DNA from: Bacteroides_D sp963546395
Lineage (GTDB): Bacteria > Bacteroidota > Bacteroidia > Bacteroidales > CAJPTX01
Length of the DNA stretch: 64,000 bases
Assembly: GCA_963546395.1 (NCBI GenBank)
Contig: CAUUMS010000001.1
Location: forward strand, 186,001 to 250,000
Reading direction: 5' to 3'
The position numbers and the translations under genes were made by a program. Position 1 is the stretch's first letter. Each line of letters opens with the position of its first letter. Under the pieces are notes generated by a model. It was not told where the DNA came from. It worked only from the letters and a program-made list of their open reading frames with translations, and did no database searches. Of the stretch, positions 24,837-32,189 are shown piece by piece.

Positions 24837-26411
24837 CTAGAATTCGAAGTTATCGCCCACATTGCCAAACGGATCCGTCCCCGTCCCGAACGGATTCGCG
24901 CTGTCAATGCTCCCCACGGGAACCTGCGGCCCCGCCACATTTATCCGGGAAGAGATCTTGGCATCAGCCTGGTAGCTCGCATCCACATCGGGGGTCTTGG
25001 AGTAGTGATCCGTCCGGTCGCCAACGTCCTTGAACTGTGTCAGGTGGGGCACGAACTGGAAGTAGAGCGTATCGGTCTCCCCGTTCCGGTTCTTGAGCAC
25101 CACCAGCTCAGCCATGCCCTTGGTGGGTGTCCCGTCGGGGTACTCCTCAATGCGGAACCGCTCCGGGCGATGGATGAAGGCCACAATGTCAGCATCCTGC
25201 TCGATGGCTCCCGACTCGCGGAGGTCCGACAGCATGGGACGCTTAAACGTGTCGCTCCGGCTCTCGATGGCACGGCTCAGCTGCGAGAGTGCCACCACGG
25301 GCACATCGATCTCTTTGGCCAGGGCCTTGAGCGAGCTAGAGATCTTGCTCACCTCCTGCTCACGGTTCCCGTTGCGCCCCACCGGGGCCTGCATCAGTTG
25401 CAGGTAGTCCACCACGATGAGGTCGATCCCATACTTCGCCTTCAGCCGACGGGCCTTAGAGCGTAGCTCCCCCACCCCCAGCGACTGCGTGTCGTCCAGA
25501 AAAATCTTGGTGCGCGACAGCCTATCCGCCGCCTCGTTGAGCTTAAACCACTCATCGGAGTTCAGCTTGCCCGCCTGCACCATCTTACTGTCGAGCCCCG
25601 ACTCGGCCACCAGCAGACGCATCAGCAGCTTCGCGTTCGGCATCTCCAGGCTGAAGAAGGCGATGGAGGCATCATGCTTCACCGCCATGTTGCGAGCCAT
25701 GGTGAGCACAAAGGCCGTCTTCCCCATGGAGGGGCGTGCCGCAATGATGATCAGATCGCCCCGCTGCCAGCCCTGCGTCAAGGCATCCAGGTTGTCAAAT
25801 CCGCTCGAGATACCGCTCAGCCCATCGGGGCGAGCCTCCGCCTCGTGCACCGCATCGAGGGCTTCCCGCACCACCTCCTCAATGGATTGCGACTCCTTGC
25901 GCCCCCCGAACTCATGCAGCTCGAAGATCTGCTGCTCGGCCTCCTCGATCAGGTCGTACACGTCAGCCGTGCCATCGTACCCCCTACCCTGCACGTCGGA
26001 GGCAATGCGAATGAGCTCGCGCTGTAGGTACTTCTGCACCACGATGCGCGCGTGGGCCTCGGCATGCGCCGCAGAGGCCACTATGGCCGTCAGCTCCGCC
26101 AGGTAGGGGGGGCCGCCCACCAGCTGCAACGTGCCCTCATCAGCTAGCTGCTGACGCACCGTGAGCAGATCCACCGGGCGGTTGGCTCGCACCAGCGCCA
26201 CGATGGCCTCATAGATATTCCGGTGTCGCGGATCGTAGAAATGCTCCGGATGCAGGAATTCATTGAGGTCGATCGCCAGGTCGTGCTCCAGCATCAGGGC
26301 CCCAAGCAGGGCGCGCTCGATCTCCACCGCGCTGGGTGGCACACGCTCCCCCACCACAGGTACATAAGAGCTCCTCGATGAGAAGCTCGGCTTGCGTATC
26401 TCCTCCGGCAT
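24837..26411 (-). CDS. dnaB: Replicative DNA helicase
   Basis: The 524-aa hexameric helicase unwinds DNA at the replication fork. After a short variable tail come the N-terminal domain (VEIERALLGALMLEHDLAID at about 29-48) that binds primase, and the RecA-like domain with Walker A AARPSMGKTAFVLTMA at about 224-239, Walker B LIVVDYLQLMQ, and the DLRESGAIEQDADIVAFIHR segment near 380. No intein is present: the P-loop and downstream motifs are uninterrupted. The C-terminus has an extra 50-residue tail (SSRINVAGPQVPVG onward) typical of the phylum. The gene starts at ATG 26411. Confidence 0.96.
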   Translation of the reverse strand: MPEEIRKPSFSSRSSYVPVVGERVPPSAVEIERALLGALMLEHDLAIDLNEFLHPEHFYDPRHRNIYEAIVALVRANRPVDLLTVRQQLADEGTLQLVGGPPYLAELTAIVASAAHAEAHARIVVQKYLQRELIRIASDVQGRGYDGTADVYDLIEEAEQQIFELHEFGGRKESQSIEEVVREALDAVHEAEARPDGLSGISSGFDNLDALTQGWQRGDLIIIAARPSMGKTAFVLTMARNMAVKHDASIAFFSLEMPNAKLLMRLLVAESGLDSKMVQAGKLNSDEWFKLNEAADRLSRTKIFLDDTQSLGVGELRSKARRLKAKYGIDLIVVDYLQLMQAPVGRNGNREQEVSKISSSLKALAKEIDVPVVALSQLSRAIESRSDTFKRPMLSDLRESGAIEQDADIVAFIHRPERFRIEEYPDGTPTKGMAELVVLKNRNGETDTLYFQFVPHLTQFKDVGDRTDHYSKTPDVDASYQADAKISSRINVAGPQVPVGSIDSANPFGTGTDPFGNVGDNFEF

Positions 26412-26467
26412 GCCCCTAGTTATGATGCTTTACGCGCACTTCTGCATTAACACCTCAACGGCAGCCC

Positions 26468-26974
26468 TTACGCCTTCCGCCGATACTCCTCGAACCGGTA
26501 GCACACCCCCTGGGGAGACACCTCCCATCCGGGCACCTCCAGCACGCGCCACACGCTCTCGTCGATGGGCGGGAAGTAGGCATCAGCCTGGCGCGTAGCC
26601 GCGATGCGGGTGATGAGCAGCCGCTGCGCCATCCCTATAGTCTGCTCGTAGAGCTGTGCGCCCCCAGCCACGAAGATCTCACCCTCGGGGCACATCGCCA
26701 ACGCCGCCTGGAGATCGGTAGCCACCAGCACCCCTTCAGATGCCGCAGGGTGGTAGTTCTCATCGTGCGTCAGCACCACCAGGGTGCGGCCCTCCAGCGG
26801 CCGGGTCAGCGACTCGTAGGTGCGCCGCCCCATCAGCACATAGTGCCCCATCGTCAGGGCCTTGAAACGCTGCAAATCGTCCCGGATGCGGAACAGCAAT
26901 CGGTTCTCGTACCCGATCCCTCCCCTCTCGGTCACCGACGCTATCAGCGTCAAACACCGCTTGTCCATACGCAT
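26468..26974 (-). CDS. folA: Dihydrofolate reductase
   Basis: The 168-aa enzyme reduces dihydrofolate with NADPH. The start ATG 26974 is preceded by GGAAG; ATG 26968 two codons on is an alternative. Motifs are ASVTERGGIGYENRLLFRIR with the catalytic acidic residue in the following DDLQRFK, VLMGRRTYESL, and IFVAGGAQLYEQTI. The position of E. coli Trp22 appears to be Phe (NRLLFRIRDD), a change that could affect cofactor or antifolate contacts. A TACTTTTG promoter element is at 27027-27034 and a short hairpin (CGGGCC-TT-GGCCCG, 26991-27004) lies in the leader. Confidence 0.93.
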   Translation of the reverse strand: MRMDKRCLTLIASVTERGGIGYENRLLFRIRDDLQRFKALTMGHYVLMGRRTYESLTRPLEGRTLVVLTHDENYHPAASEGVLVATDLQAALAMCPEGEIFVAGGAQLYEQTIGMAQRLLITRIAATRQADAYFPPIDESVWRVLEVPGWEVSPQGVCYRFEEYRRKA

Positions 26975-27026
26975 TGTACTTCCGTGCTTGCGGGCCTTGG
27001 CCCGTGTCCAGTCACCCAATTCCGGG

Positions 27027-27034
27027 CAAAAGTA
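27027..27034 (-). promoter_or_regulatory. Bacteroidota -7 element (TACTTTTG) for folA
   Basis: The minus strand reads TACTTTTG 53 nt before the folA start, with a TTG about 22 nt further upstream. The leader between them carries the small inverted repeat at 26991-27004. Confidence 0.45.
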
Positions 27035-27185
27035 GAGAATCATCGCCGATGTTACGCAACCCGCCGCCCTGGCAGAGCCCGTCGCACCCGCCTCTAGAGG
27101 CTGGGGAATGCCGCGCAGAGCCGCCCGCGGCCCGGGAAAAACCTGTTAATAGGATGTGCAATACTCATCCGCTACCCCATCTCGC

Positions 27186-27215
27186 TTGCGCGCAAGAAAA
27201 ATATGCCTACCTTTG
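27186..27215 (+). promoter_or_regulatory. Bacteroidota promoter of the tRNA-Leu pair
   Basis: TTG at 27186-27188 and TACCTTTG at 27208-27215 are separated by 19 nt, an exact match to the TTG-N19-TAnnTTTG consensus. Transcription would begin about 7 nt downstream, shortly before the first tRNA at 27231. Confidence 0.8.
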
Positions 27216-27230
27216 CACCCGGTTCGCACA

Positions 27231-27314
27231 GCCCAGGTGGCGGAACTGGTAGACGCGCTAGTTTCAGGGACTAGTAACAGAAATGTTGTGCAGGTTCGAT
27301 TCCTGTCCTGGGCA
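27231..27314 (+). tRNA. tRNA-Leu (anticodon CAG)
   Basis: The 84-nt sequence folds with acceptor stem GCCCAGG/CCTGGGC, a D arm GGCGGAACTGGTAGACGC, an anticodon stem CTAGT/ACTAG with loop TTCAGGG (anticodon CAG, reads CUG), a type II long variable arm, and the T arm CAGGTTCGATTCCTG. The discriminator is A and CCA is not encoded. It is transcribed together with the second tRNA-Leu 49 nt downstream. Confidence 0.95.
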
Positions 27315-27362
27315 CTGCGGCAAGATGGCTGCAACGGGTGTACACCCAATGCGGCCGGTGAG

Positions 27363-27448
27363 GCCCAGGTGGTGGAATTGGTAGACACGCCAGCTTGAGG
27401 GGCTGGTGCCTGTTAAAGGGCGTGCAAGTTCGACTCTTGTCCTGGGCA
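27363..27448 (+). tRNA. tRNA-Leu (anticodon GAG)
   Basis: The 86-nt sequence has the same acceptor stem GCCCAGG/CCTGGGC, D arm with GGAATTGGTAGACACG, anticodon stem CCAGC/GCTGG with loop TTGAGGG (anticodon GAG, reads CUC and CUU), long variable arm, and T arm CAAGTTCGACTCTTG. The discriminator is A and CCA is not encoded. A clear terminator follows directly. Confidence 0.95.
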
Positions 27449-27453
27449 CACAT

Positions 27454-27492
27454 CGTGCGTCAATCCTCTCTGTGAGGGCTGACGCACGTTTT
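27454..27492 (+). terminator. Intrinsic terminator of the tRNA-Leu operon
   Basis: Perfect arms CGTGCGTCA (27454-27462) and TGACGCACG (27480-27488), with CCTC/GAGG pairing inside the loop, are followed by TTTT. Confidence 0.85.
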
Positions 27493-27539
27493 GCATTCTG
27501 TAGGTTCCTACACTCCCCTCCCTCATCAGCCTCACGCCC

Positions 27540-28283
27540 ATGCGCCAGCCACACGCCGACAACGTACCCCCATCATCCCGGCCACCGCTCTCCGCGCAGC
27601 AAGTGCACGACGATCTGCATGCCTTGGCCTCCACCAAGCAGCGTGACTTCCAGGCCAAGCTGATACCCACCGTGGATAAGGGCGACATGCTCGGCATTCC
27701 CGTCCCGGCCCTCCGGCAACTGGCGCGACGCTACAAGCGCACCCACAACGTGGCCCCCTACCTAGACATCCTACCCCATCGCTACTACGAGGAGCTGCTA
27801 CTCCACGGGGCCCTGCTGGACGACAAGGCCCCATTCGACGAGGTGCTCTTGCGGGTGGAACAGCTGCTCCCCCACCTGCACGACTGGGCCACATGCGACA
27901 CCCTTGAGGCCAAAGCCCTACGCAGCGATCGTCCCGCGCTGCTCGCCGCGGTAACACGCTGGCTCACATCGTCCCATGAGTACACCGTGCGCTTTGGGCT
28001 GGTGATGCTCAAGCAGCATTTTCTCGATGCCGACTTTGGTGAGGCAGCCCTCGAGCTGGCTGCCGCTATCCATCGCCCAGAGTACTACATTCGCATGGCG
28101 CAGGCATGGCTTTTCGCCGAGGCGTTGGTGCGAGTGCCAGAGCCCGCGCTCCCCTACATCACCGAGCATCGGCTCCCGGATTGGGTGCACAACAAGTCCA
28201 TTCAGAAGGCCTGCGAGAGCCGTCGCATCACGCCAGAGCAGAAGGTGAGCCTTCGGGCCCTACGGGTGGCACGAGCCCGATAG
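27540..28283 (+). CDS. AlkD-like DNA alkylation repair protein
   Basis: The 247-aa protein is built of HEAT-like helical repeats and matches the DNA alkylation repair (AlkC/AlkD) family, which removes bulky or positively charged alkyl bases without base flipping. The active-site pair typical of AlkD is visible as HDWATCDTLEAKAL near residue 113 (Trp and Asp four apart), and a second aromatic position is in RMAQAWLFAEAL near 182. HNKSIQKACESRR near the end is also a family mark. It starts at ATG 27540, after the tRNA terminator, and ends 10 nt before the convergent DUF6266-like gene. Confidence 0.88.
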   Translation: MRQPHADNVPPSSRPPLSAQQVHDDLHALASTKQRDFQAKLIPTVDKGDMLGIPVPALRQLARRYKRTHNVAPYLDILPHRYYEELLLHGALLDDKAPFDEVLLRVEQLLPHLHDWATCDTLEAKALRSDRPALLAAVTRWLTSSHEYTVRFGLVMLKQHFLDADFGEAALELAAAIHRPEYYIRMAQAWLFAEALVRVPEPALPYITEHRLPDWVHNKSIQKACESRRITPEQKVSLRALRVARAR

Positions 28284-28293
28284 CGCGGCCGCA

Positions 28294-29058
28294 TCATCCA
28301 TTGCGTCCCCGAGGCAGAATGGGCAGCTTGGCCCAAGCCCGTCGGGGCAATTGCATCTCCATCGTACACCTCACCTCCGTGTAGGTCGGATGCAACTCCC
28401 AGGGTGCGGTGCCGCCCACCGCAGGATCAATGTGCAGGTGGGCAGAATCCCAGCGTCCCCGATTGTGATCGCCAGCCCAGGGCGCAACCCATAGCTCAAT
28501 GGGCCCTCTCTCCATCCCCTCCGGCAGCTCCAACGTGGCGTGCGTGGTGGGCCCCTCATCGAGGCGTACGAGCTGGCAACCGGCAGTGGACGTGGCGTGC
28601 GCGTAGTAGCCCACCAGCAGCAGACGTGCACCCGAAGGCGTGGGATGCTTCCAGCGCAGCTGCAACGTCTGTCCCCTCAACGCCCATCGCATCTCTCCCA
28701 GCGGTGCGGGTTGCCCCATGGCCATCTGCACCTGGGCAAAATCGAGCTGCACCGTGTCGAGATGGTCGGCCGCTGCGCCACGGGCCAAATTGTGCCCCAG
28801 GGCCACATGGTAGGCGCCGATGCGTCGCCCGGAGGACGGATTTTGCCCGGCCGGGAACCCCAGTCGCACCGCGGGCGTGAGGCCCTGCATCAGGGCGCAA
28901 AGGGCCTTGAACTTGGTGCGCTGCCGCATCTGGCGGTGCGTGCGGGGATTGTACACACGCCCGGGCCTACTCCGTGCGCACAGCTGCCCACCATTGACGT
29001 AGAGGATAGGGCCCGAGCGAGGATTCCACCGGGGCCGCATGGGGGTGCATATTGCCAT
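28294..29058 (-). CDS. DUF6266-like protein of unknown function
   Basis: The 254-aa protein has no signal peptide or membrane segment. Its N-terminus is very rich in Arg and Gly (NPRSGPILYVNGGQLCARSR, then PGRVYNPRTHRQMRQRTKF), followed by a helical segment and a C-terminal half rich in beta strands with Trp (ELWVAPWAGDHNRG). This layout resembles the Bacteroidota-only family DUF6266, whose members begin with a similar short Gly/Arg motif region and are of unknown function; the resemblance is from memory and not certain. It is divergent from the permease gene; a TACGTTTG element at 29087-29094 could be its promoter. The gap upstream holds dispersed-element copy C. Confidence 0.6.
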   Translation of the reverse strand: MAICTPMRPRWNPRSGPILYVNGGQLCARSRPGRVYNPRTHRQMRQRTKFKALCALMQGLTPAVRLGFPAGQNPSSGRRIGAYHVALGHNLARGAAADHLDTVQLDFAQVQMAMGQPAPLGEMRWALRGQTLQLRWKHPTPSGARLLLVGYYAHATSTAGCQLVRLDEGPTTHATLELPEGMERGPIELWVAPWAGDHNRGRWDSAHLHIDPAVGGTAPWELHPTYTEVRCTMEMQLPRRAWAKLPILPRGRNG

Positions 29059-29086
29059 AACGAGTCGCTCTAGTAAAATTTCGCGA

Positions 29087-29094
29087 CAAACGTA
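29087..29094 (-). promoter_or_regulatory. Possible -7 element (TACGTTTG) for the DUF6266-like gene
   Basis: The minus strand reads TACGTTTG 29 nt before ATG 29058, fitting TAnnTTTG. No clear -33 element is visible. Confidence 0.35.
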
Positions 29095-29161
29095 TACCTC
29101 TCTACGCCGAAAATCAGGGCGCCGCGGCCGCTATGCCCCTCAGGCCCCTCCCAACACACCC

Positions 29162-29230
29162 TCACTCCCTCACCAGCGCAGTCCCATCAACACCCCACCA
29201 AGGCCCTATTGGGCGGGGGAATTGGGTCAT
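29162..29230 (-). repeat. Dispersed peptide-like element, copy C (22-codon mini-ORF)
   Basis: On the minus strand an ATG at 29230 opens a 22-codon frame, MTQFPRPIGPWWGVDGTALV and two more residues, closed by TGA at 29162-29164. Its core FP-x-x-IG-x-W-x-x-VDGT matches copies A and B with one inserted residue. At DNA level about 29 bases (CCCAATTnCCCCnCCCAAnTAGGG to TTGGT) align closely with copy B. Confidence 0.5.
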
Positions 29231-29312
29231 TGCTCGGTGCTGCCACGGAGATCCTCAGGGTAAATGAGTAGGGCACGGAGGCGGGGGACTTCCGAAAGGC
29301 CGCATTTCTCAT

Positions 29313-29320
29313 TATCTTTG
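29313..29320 (+). promoter_or_regulatory. -7 element (TATCTTTG) for the FtsX/MacB permease gene
   Basis: TATCTTTG lies 40 nt before ATG 29360. The -33 part is not recognisable. Confidence 0.5.
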
Positions 29321-29359
29321 CAGGGTTGAGATTCGGCAGACGAATAGGTGGCCACAACC

Positions 29360-30619
29360 ATGGGCATACTCAGGCAGCTCTACGCGAACACGAGGGAGAA
29401 TTTCAGGCAATCGGTCGCTGCGCTTCGCGCCTCGCCCATGCGCTCGGTGCTCACCATGGCCATTGTGGCCATCGGGATCACGGCCCTGATGGGGATGCTC
29501 ACCGTCATCGGGGCCATCACCCACTCGTTGCAGAGCGACCTGGGGGCCCGTCAGGGGGCTGCCTTCCGCATCACGAGCTGGGCGAGCAACATGTCTGTGC
29601 AGGGGGGACGCTACACCTCAGGCGAGGATTTCCGCTACATCAGCTGCCGCGAGGGGGCATCCTTCGCGGAGCTCTACGCCCCCCACGGAACGGTGGGTCT
29701 GGACGTGAGCGTGGCCAGCATCGAGGCGCGGCGGGGATCCTACCACACCCGTCCCTACCTGAACGTGCGGGGGGTAAACCGTGACTTCTTCACGGTGGAG
29801 CAGCTAGATTTGGAGCAGGGGCGTTGCTTCTCGAGCTACGAGGAGCGCATCGGCCGACCCGTGGTGGTGCTGGGCAAAAACATCGTCGAGACGCTGTTCC
29901 CCAACGGCGAGTCCCCACTTGGAAAACGCGTGCTGCTAGGGTCGTCGCCCTTCACGGTGATCGGCGTGCTGAAGGGTACGGCCAACCGGTATGGGCAGAA
30001 TGAGGGAGACCGCATGCTGGTGCCCCTACGGGGCGGACTGTCGCAGTTCCCGCGGGCCGAGGCGAACTGCAACATCTCCGTGCGGCCCGCAGCCAGTAGC
30101 ACCCTCGCGCAGGCCAAAGACGCGGCCGAGAGACTGATGCGCAAGGTGCGACGGCTAAGCCCGCAGAAACGATCGAACTTCAACATCACCAATAACGACG
30201 AGTTCCTCAAGCTGCTGCTTAATTCCATGGGCTCGACGGCTGTGGCGGGCGTGCTCATAGGACTGATCACGCTGCTAGGGTCGGCTGTGGCCCTGATGAA
30301 CATCATGCTCGCCTCGGTAACCGAGCGCACCCGCGAGATAGGGACGCGCAAGGCCATTGGCGCCCACGTGTCGACCATCCGCCAACAGTTCCTCATCGAG
30401 GCCGTGCTGGTGACCCTGGTGGGTGGTTTCGCCGGGGTGCTGCTAGGGGTGGTGGTGGGCAGCCTGGTGTCTAACGCCATGGACATGCCCTTCTCCATGC
30501 CGTGGGGCTGGGCCCTGGGGAGCCTAGTGCTGTGCGTGGTGGTGGGTATCATGGCCGGCTATCTGCCAGCCAAGCGGGCAGCGAATCTGGATCCCATCCT
30601 GGCCCTTCGCTACGAGTAG
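29360..30619 (+). CDS. ABC transporter permease, MacB/FtsX type
   Basis: The 419-aa protein has the MacB layout: one membrane segment near residues 27-50 (MRSVLTMAIVAIGITALMGM), a periplasmic core domain at about 55-285 (FRITSWASNMSVQGGRYTSG, VVLGKNIVETLFPNGESPLG), then three C-terminal segments of the FtsX domain (GVLIGLITLLGSAVALMNIM, with the cytoplasmic ERTREIGTRKAIGA coupling motif, VTLVGGFAGVLLGVVVGSLV, and LGSLVLCVVVGIMAGYLPAK). Such permeases work with a LolD/MacB ATPase in lipoprotein release, peptide export or signalling; no ATPase gene lies next to it. ATG 29360 is preferred over the GTG at 29348. The gene stands alone and ends 7 nt before the convergent aminotransferase-like gene. 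Confidence 0.9.
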   Translation: MGILRQLYANTRENFRQSVAALRASPMRSVLTMAIVAIGITALMGMLTVIGAITHSLQSDLGARQGAAFRITSWASNMSVQGGRYTSGEDFRYISCREGASFAELYAPHGTVGLDVSVASIEARRGSYHTRPYLNVRGVNRDFFTVEQLDLEQGRCFSSYEERIGRPVVVLGKNIVETLFPNGESPLGKRVLLGSSPFTVIGVLKGTANRYGQNEGDRMLVPLRGGLSQFPRAEANCNISVRPAASSTLAQAKDAAERLMRKVRRLSPQKRSNFNITNNDEFLKLLLNSMGSTAVAGVLIGLITLLGSAVALMNIMLASVTERTREIGTRKAIGAHVSTIRQQFLIEAVLVTLVGGFAGVLLGVVVGSLVSNAMDMPFSMPWGWALGSLVLCVVVGIMAGYLPAKRAANLDPILALRYE

Positions 30620-30626
30620 GGGACAC

Positions 30627-31568
30627 CTACTGCTGATCAGGGAAGAAGAGGCGATTGAGGTGCTTCACGAGGCTCTTGGCCACGTAGGTAGTGTAGCGGT
30701 GTCCCTCGATGCCCGTCACGCCCTCGATGCCGTAGGCTGTGCTGGCCAGGAAGACCTCATCGGCCTTGAGTAAATCGCGCTTTGTGAGGCTGCGCTCCTG
30801 CACCTCGTAGATGTTCAGCCGTTGCACCAGCTCCGGGATAAAGCGGCGTATGGGGTCGTGCTGCACCCCGTCGGACAGGGGCGGCGTGTAGACCGAATGC
30901 TCCTTCACCATGTAGAGGGTGCGCTGGATGCTCTGCACCACATTCCCGCTCTCGTTGAGCAGCAGATTGTCGCCAAGGCCCTTGCGGAGCTTGACTTCGC
31001 CGGCATCCCAGAAGACGGGATCGCCGAGCCGACGGACGTTGCTGTAGCGATTGCACGGGCGGCGGTAGTCGGCATTATACCCCAGAAAGATCCCCTTGTC
31101 GGGATGGGTGTAGAGGCCCTTGCGGGGCGGATCGGCGTAGATGAAGAGCGACGTGGTGGGGTACTCCACCGGAAGGAGCGCATCGGGCCGATACTGCAAG
31201 AAGGCTACCATGGTGACGCGCGTGAAGCCGAAGTAGCGGTTCTTGTTCAGCAGGTTGCAGATGATCTGCGCCAAACCGTCGCAGCTCATGTAGGGGGGCG
31301 TTGGTAGACGCAGCAGCTCGATGTGCTGGGCAAACACCTCGTAGTAGCTCGTGAACTGGCGCGCCGAGGTGCCGTAGGCGCACACACAAAGGCTCACCGA
31401 GGCCTGGAGGGCCGAGAGCCAGTCGGGTAGATTGAAGACGGGCGCATCGCGGGGGAGAAATTGCCCGTCGAGCCACACCCACGGGATGGGTGGCTTACGC
31501 CGTCGTCTGCCGGAGGGCTGCGCATCGTCGCGCGGCGAGTCGGGTATGCCCAGGGGGACTACAGCCAT
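30627..31568 (-). CDS. Class IV aminotransferase-fold protein, possible loss of the PLP lysine
   Basis: The 313-aa protein has the two-domain shape of fold-type IV PLP enzymes (branched-chain aminotransferase, aminodeoxychorismate lyase): WVWLDGQFLPRDAPVFNL at the start, a middle RYFGFTRVTMVAFLQY, the LGDNLLLNESGNVVQS strand-loop and a C-terminal EVFLASTAYGIEGVTGIEG. When aligned by eye through LLLNESGNV, the position of the PLP-binding Lys appears to be Arg179 (NRYSNVRRLGDP); a nearby Lys at 193 could be an alternative. If Lys is lost the protein would not be a normal transaminase. It starts at ATG 31568 and overlaps the rhomboid gene by 10 nt. An unusual Arg-rich N-terminal 25 residues precede the fold. 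Confidence 0.7.
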   Translation of the reverse strand: MAVVPLGIPDSPRDDAQPSGRRRRKPPIPWVWLDGQFLPRDAPVFNLPDWLSALQASVSLCVCAYGTSARQFTSYYEVFAQHIELLRLPTPPYMSCDGLAQIICNLLNKNRYFGFTRVTMVAFLQYRPDALLPVEYPTTSLFIYADPPRKGLYTHPDKGIFLGYNADYRRPCNRYSNVRRLGDPVFWDAGEVKLRKGLGDNLLLNESGNVVQSIQRTLYMVKEHSVYTPPLSDGVQHDPIRRFIPELVQRLNIYEVQERSLTKRDLLKADEVFLASTAYGIEGVTGIEGHRYTTYVAKSLVKHLNRLFFPDQQ

Positions 31569-32185
31569 GGGAAATCTTGGAGGCCTTGGAGGAAGAAGGT
31601 GAAGAACTTATGGTTGATGAGCAGCGGGTAGATCAGACCAAAGAGGGCCCCGTAGAGGTGGGCGCGATGATCGATGTTGTCATTGGCCCGATCGGCCATG
31701 CGCCATGAGTAGAGGATGTAGGCCACGCCGAAGAGTATGCCCGGGATGGGCACCAGGCCAAATACGTAAAGTAGGCCCCAGGGATCGAAGAATATGCTGG
31801 TGAAGACCACAGAAGCCACGCCGCCCGAGGCACCCACGCTGAGGGCAGAGGGGTCGTCCTTATGCCGACGAAGCCCGAGGACGGCTGCCGTGACACCCCC
31901 GCCAAAGTAGAGAACGAGCATGTGGAGCGTGGGAAAACTCATCATCTCAGCGTCAGCCAGACGCTCAAAACTGTCGATGACATCCGTGCCAAACGAGAAG
32001 AGCACAATCATGTTGACCACCAGATGCATACTGCCCCCATGCACGAACATGTGGGAGAGGAGTCGGTAGTACTGGCGATGATGCACCACCTGGTAGGGGC
32101 TGAGCGCCAGGCGCATGAAGAGCTCACGGTTTCGCAGGCAAACGACAGAGACGATGATGGTGGCGACTAAGAGCAGGATGATCAT
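31559..32185 (-). CDS. Rhomboid-family intramembrane serine protease (first of two)
   Basis: The 208-aa protein has about six membrane segments and the rhomboid marks: SHMFVHGGSMHLVVNM near residues 44-59, the catalytic Ser in SVGASGGVAS (Ser120), and the catalytic His in DHRAHLYGALFG (His176). Rhomboids cut single-pass membrane proteins inside the bilayer; the bacterial substrate is not predictable here. It starts at ATG 32185, 4 nt after holA, so the chain ftsY-rimO-holA-rhomboid-aminotransferase fold is closely packed. A second rhomboid lies at 42427-43104. Confidence 0.92.
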   Translation of the reverse strand: MIILLLVATIIVSVVCLRNRELFMRLALSPYQVVHHRQYYRLLSHMFVHGGSMHLVVNMIVLFSFGTDVIDSFERLADAEMMSFPTLHMLVLYFGGGVTAAVLGLRRHKDDPSALSVGASGGVASVVFTSIFFDPWGLLYVFGLVPIPGILFGVAYILYSWRMADRANDNIDHRAHLYGALFGLIYPLLINHKFFTFFLQGLQDFPWL

Positions 32186-32189
32186 AGGG

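Larger units (their letters stand above)
29059..29359. other. Divergent intergenic region with promoters and dispersed-element copy C
   Basis: The 301-nt gap between the DUF6266-like gene and the permease gene holds one likely promoter for each direction (29087-29094 minus, 29313-29320 plus) and, between them, copy C of the peptide-like element (29162-29230 minus). No longer gene is visible. Confidence 0.5.

Noticed and set aside
27231..27448. Two tRNA-Leu copies as a possible integration (att) site
   Set aside because: No integrase, direct repeat of a tRNA end or foreign-looking DNA follows; the downstream gene is an ordinary AlkD homologue.
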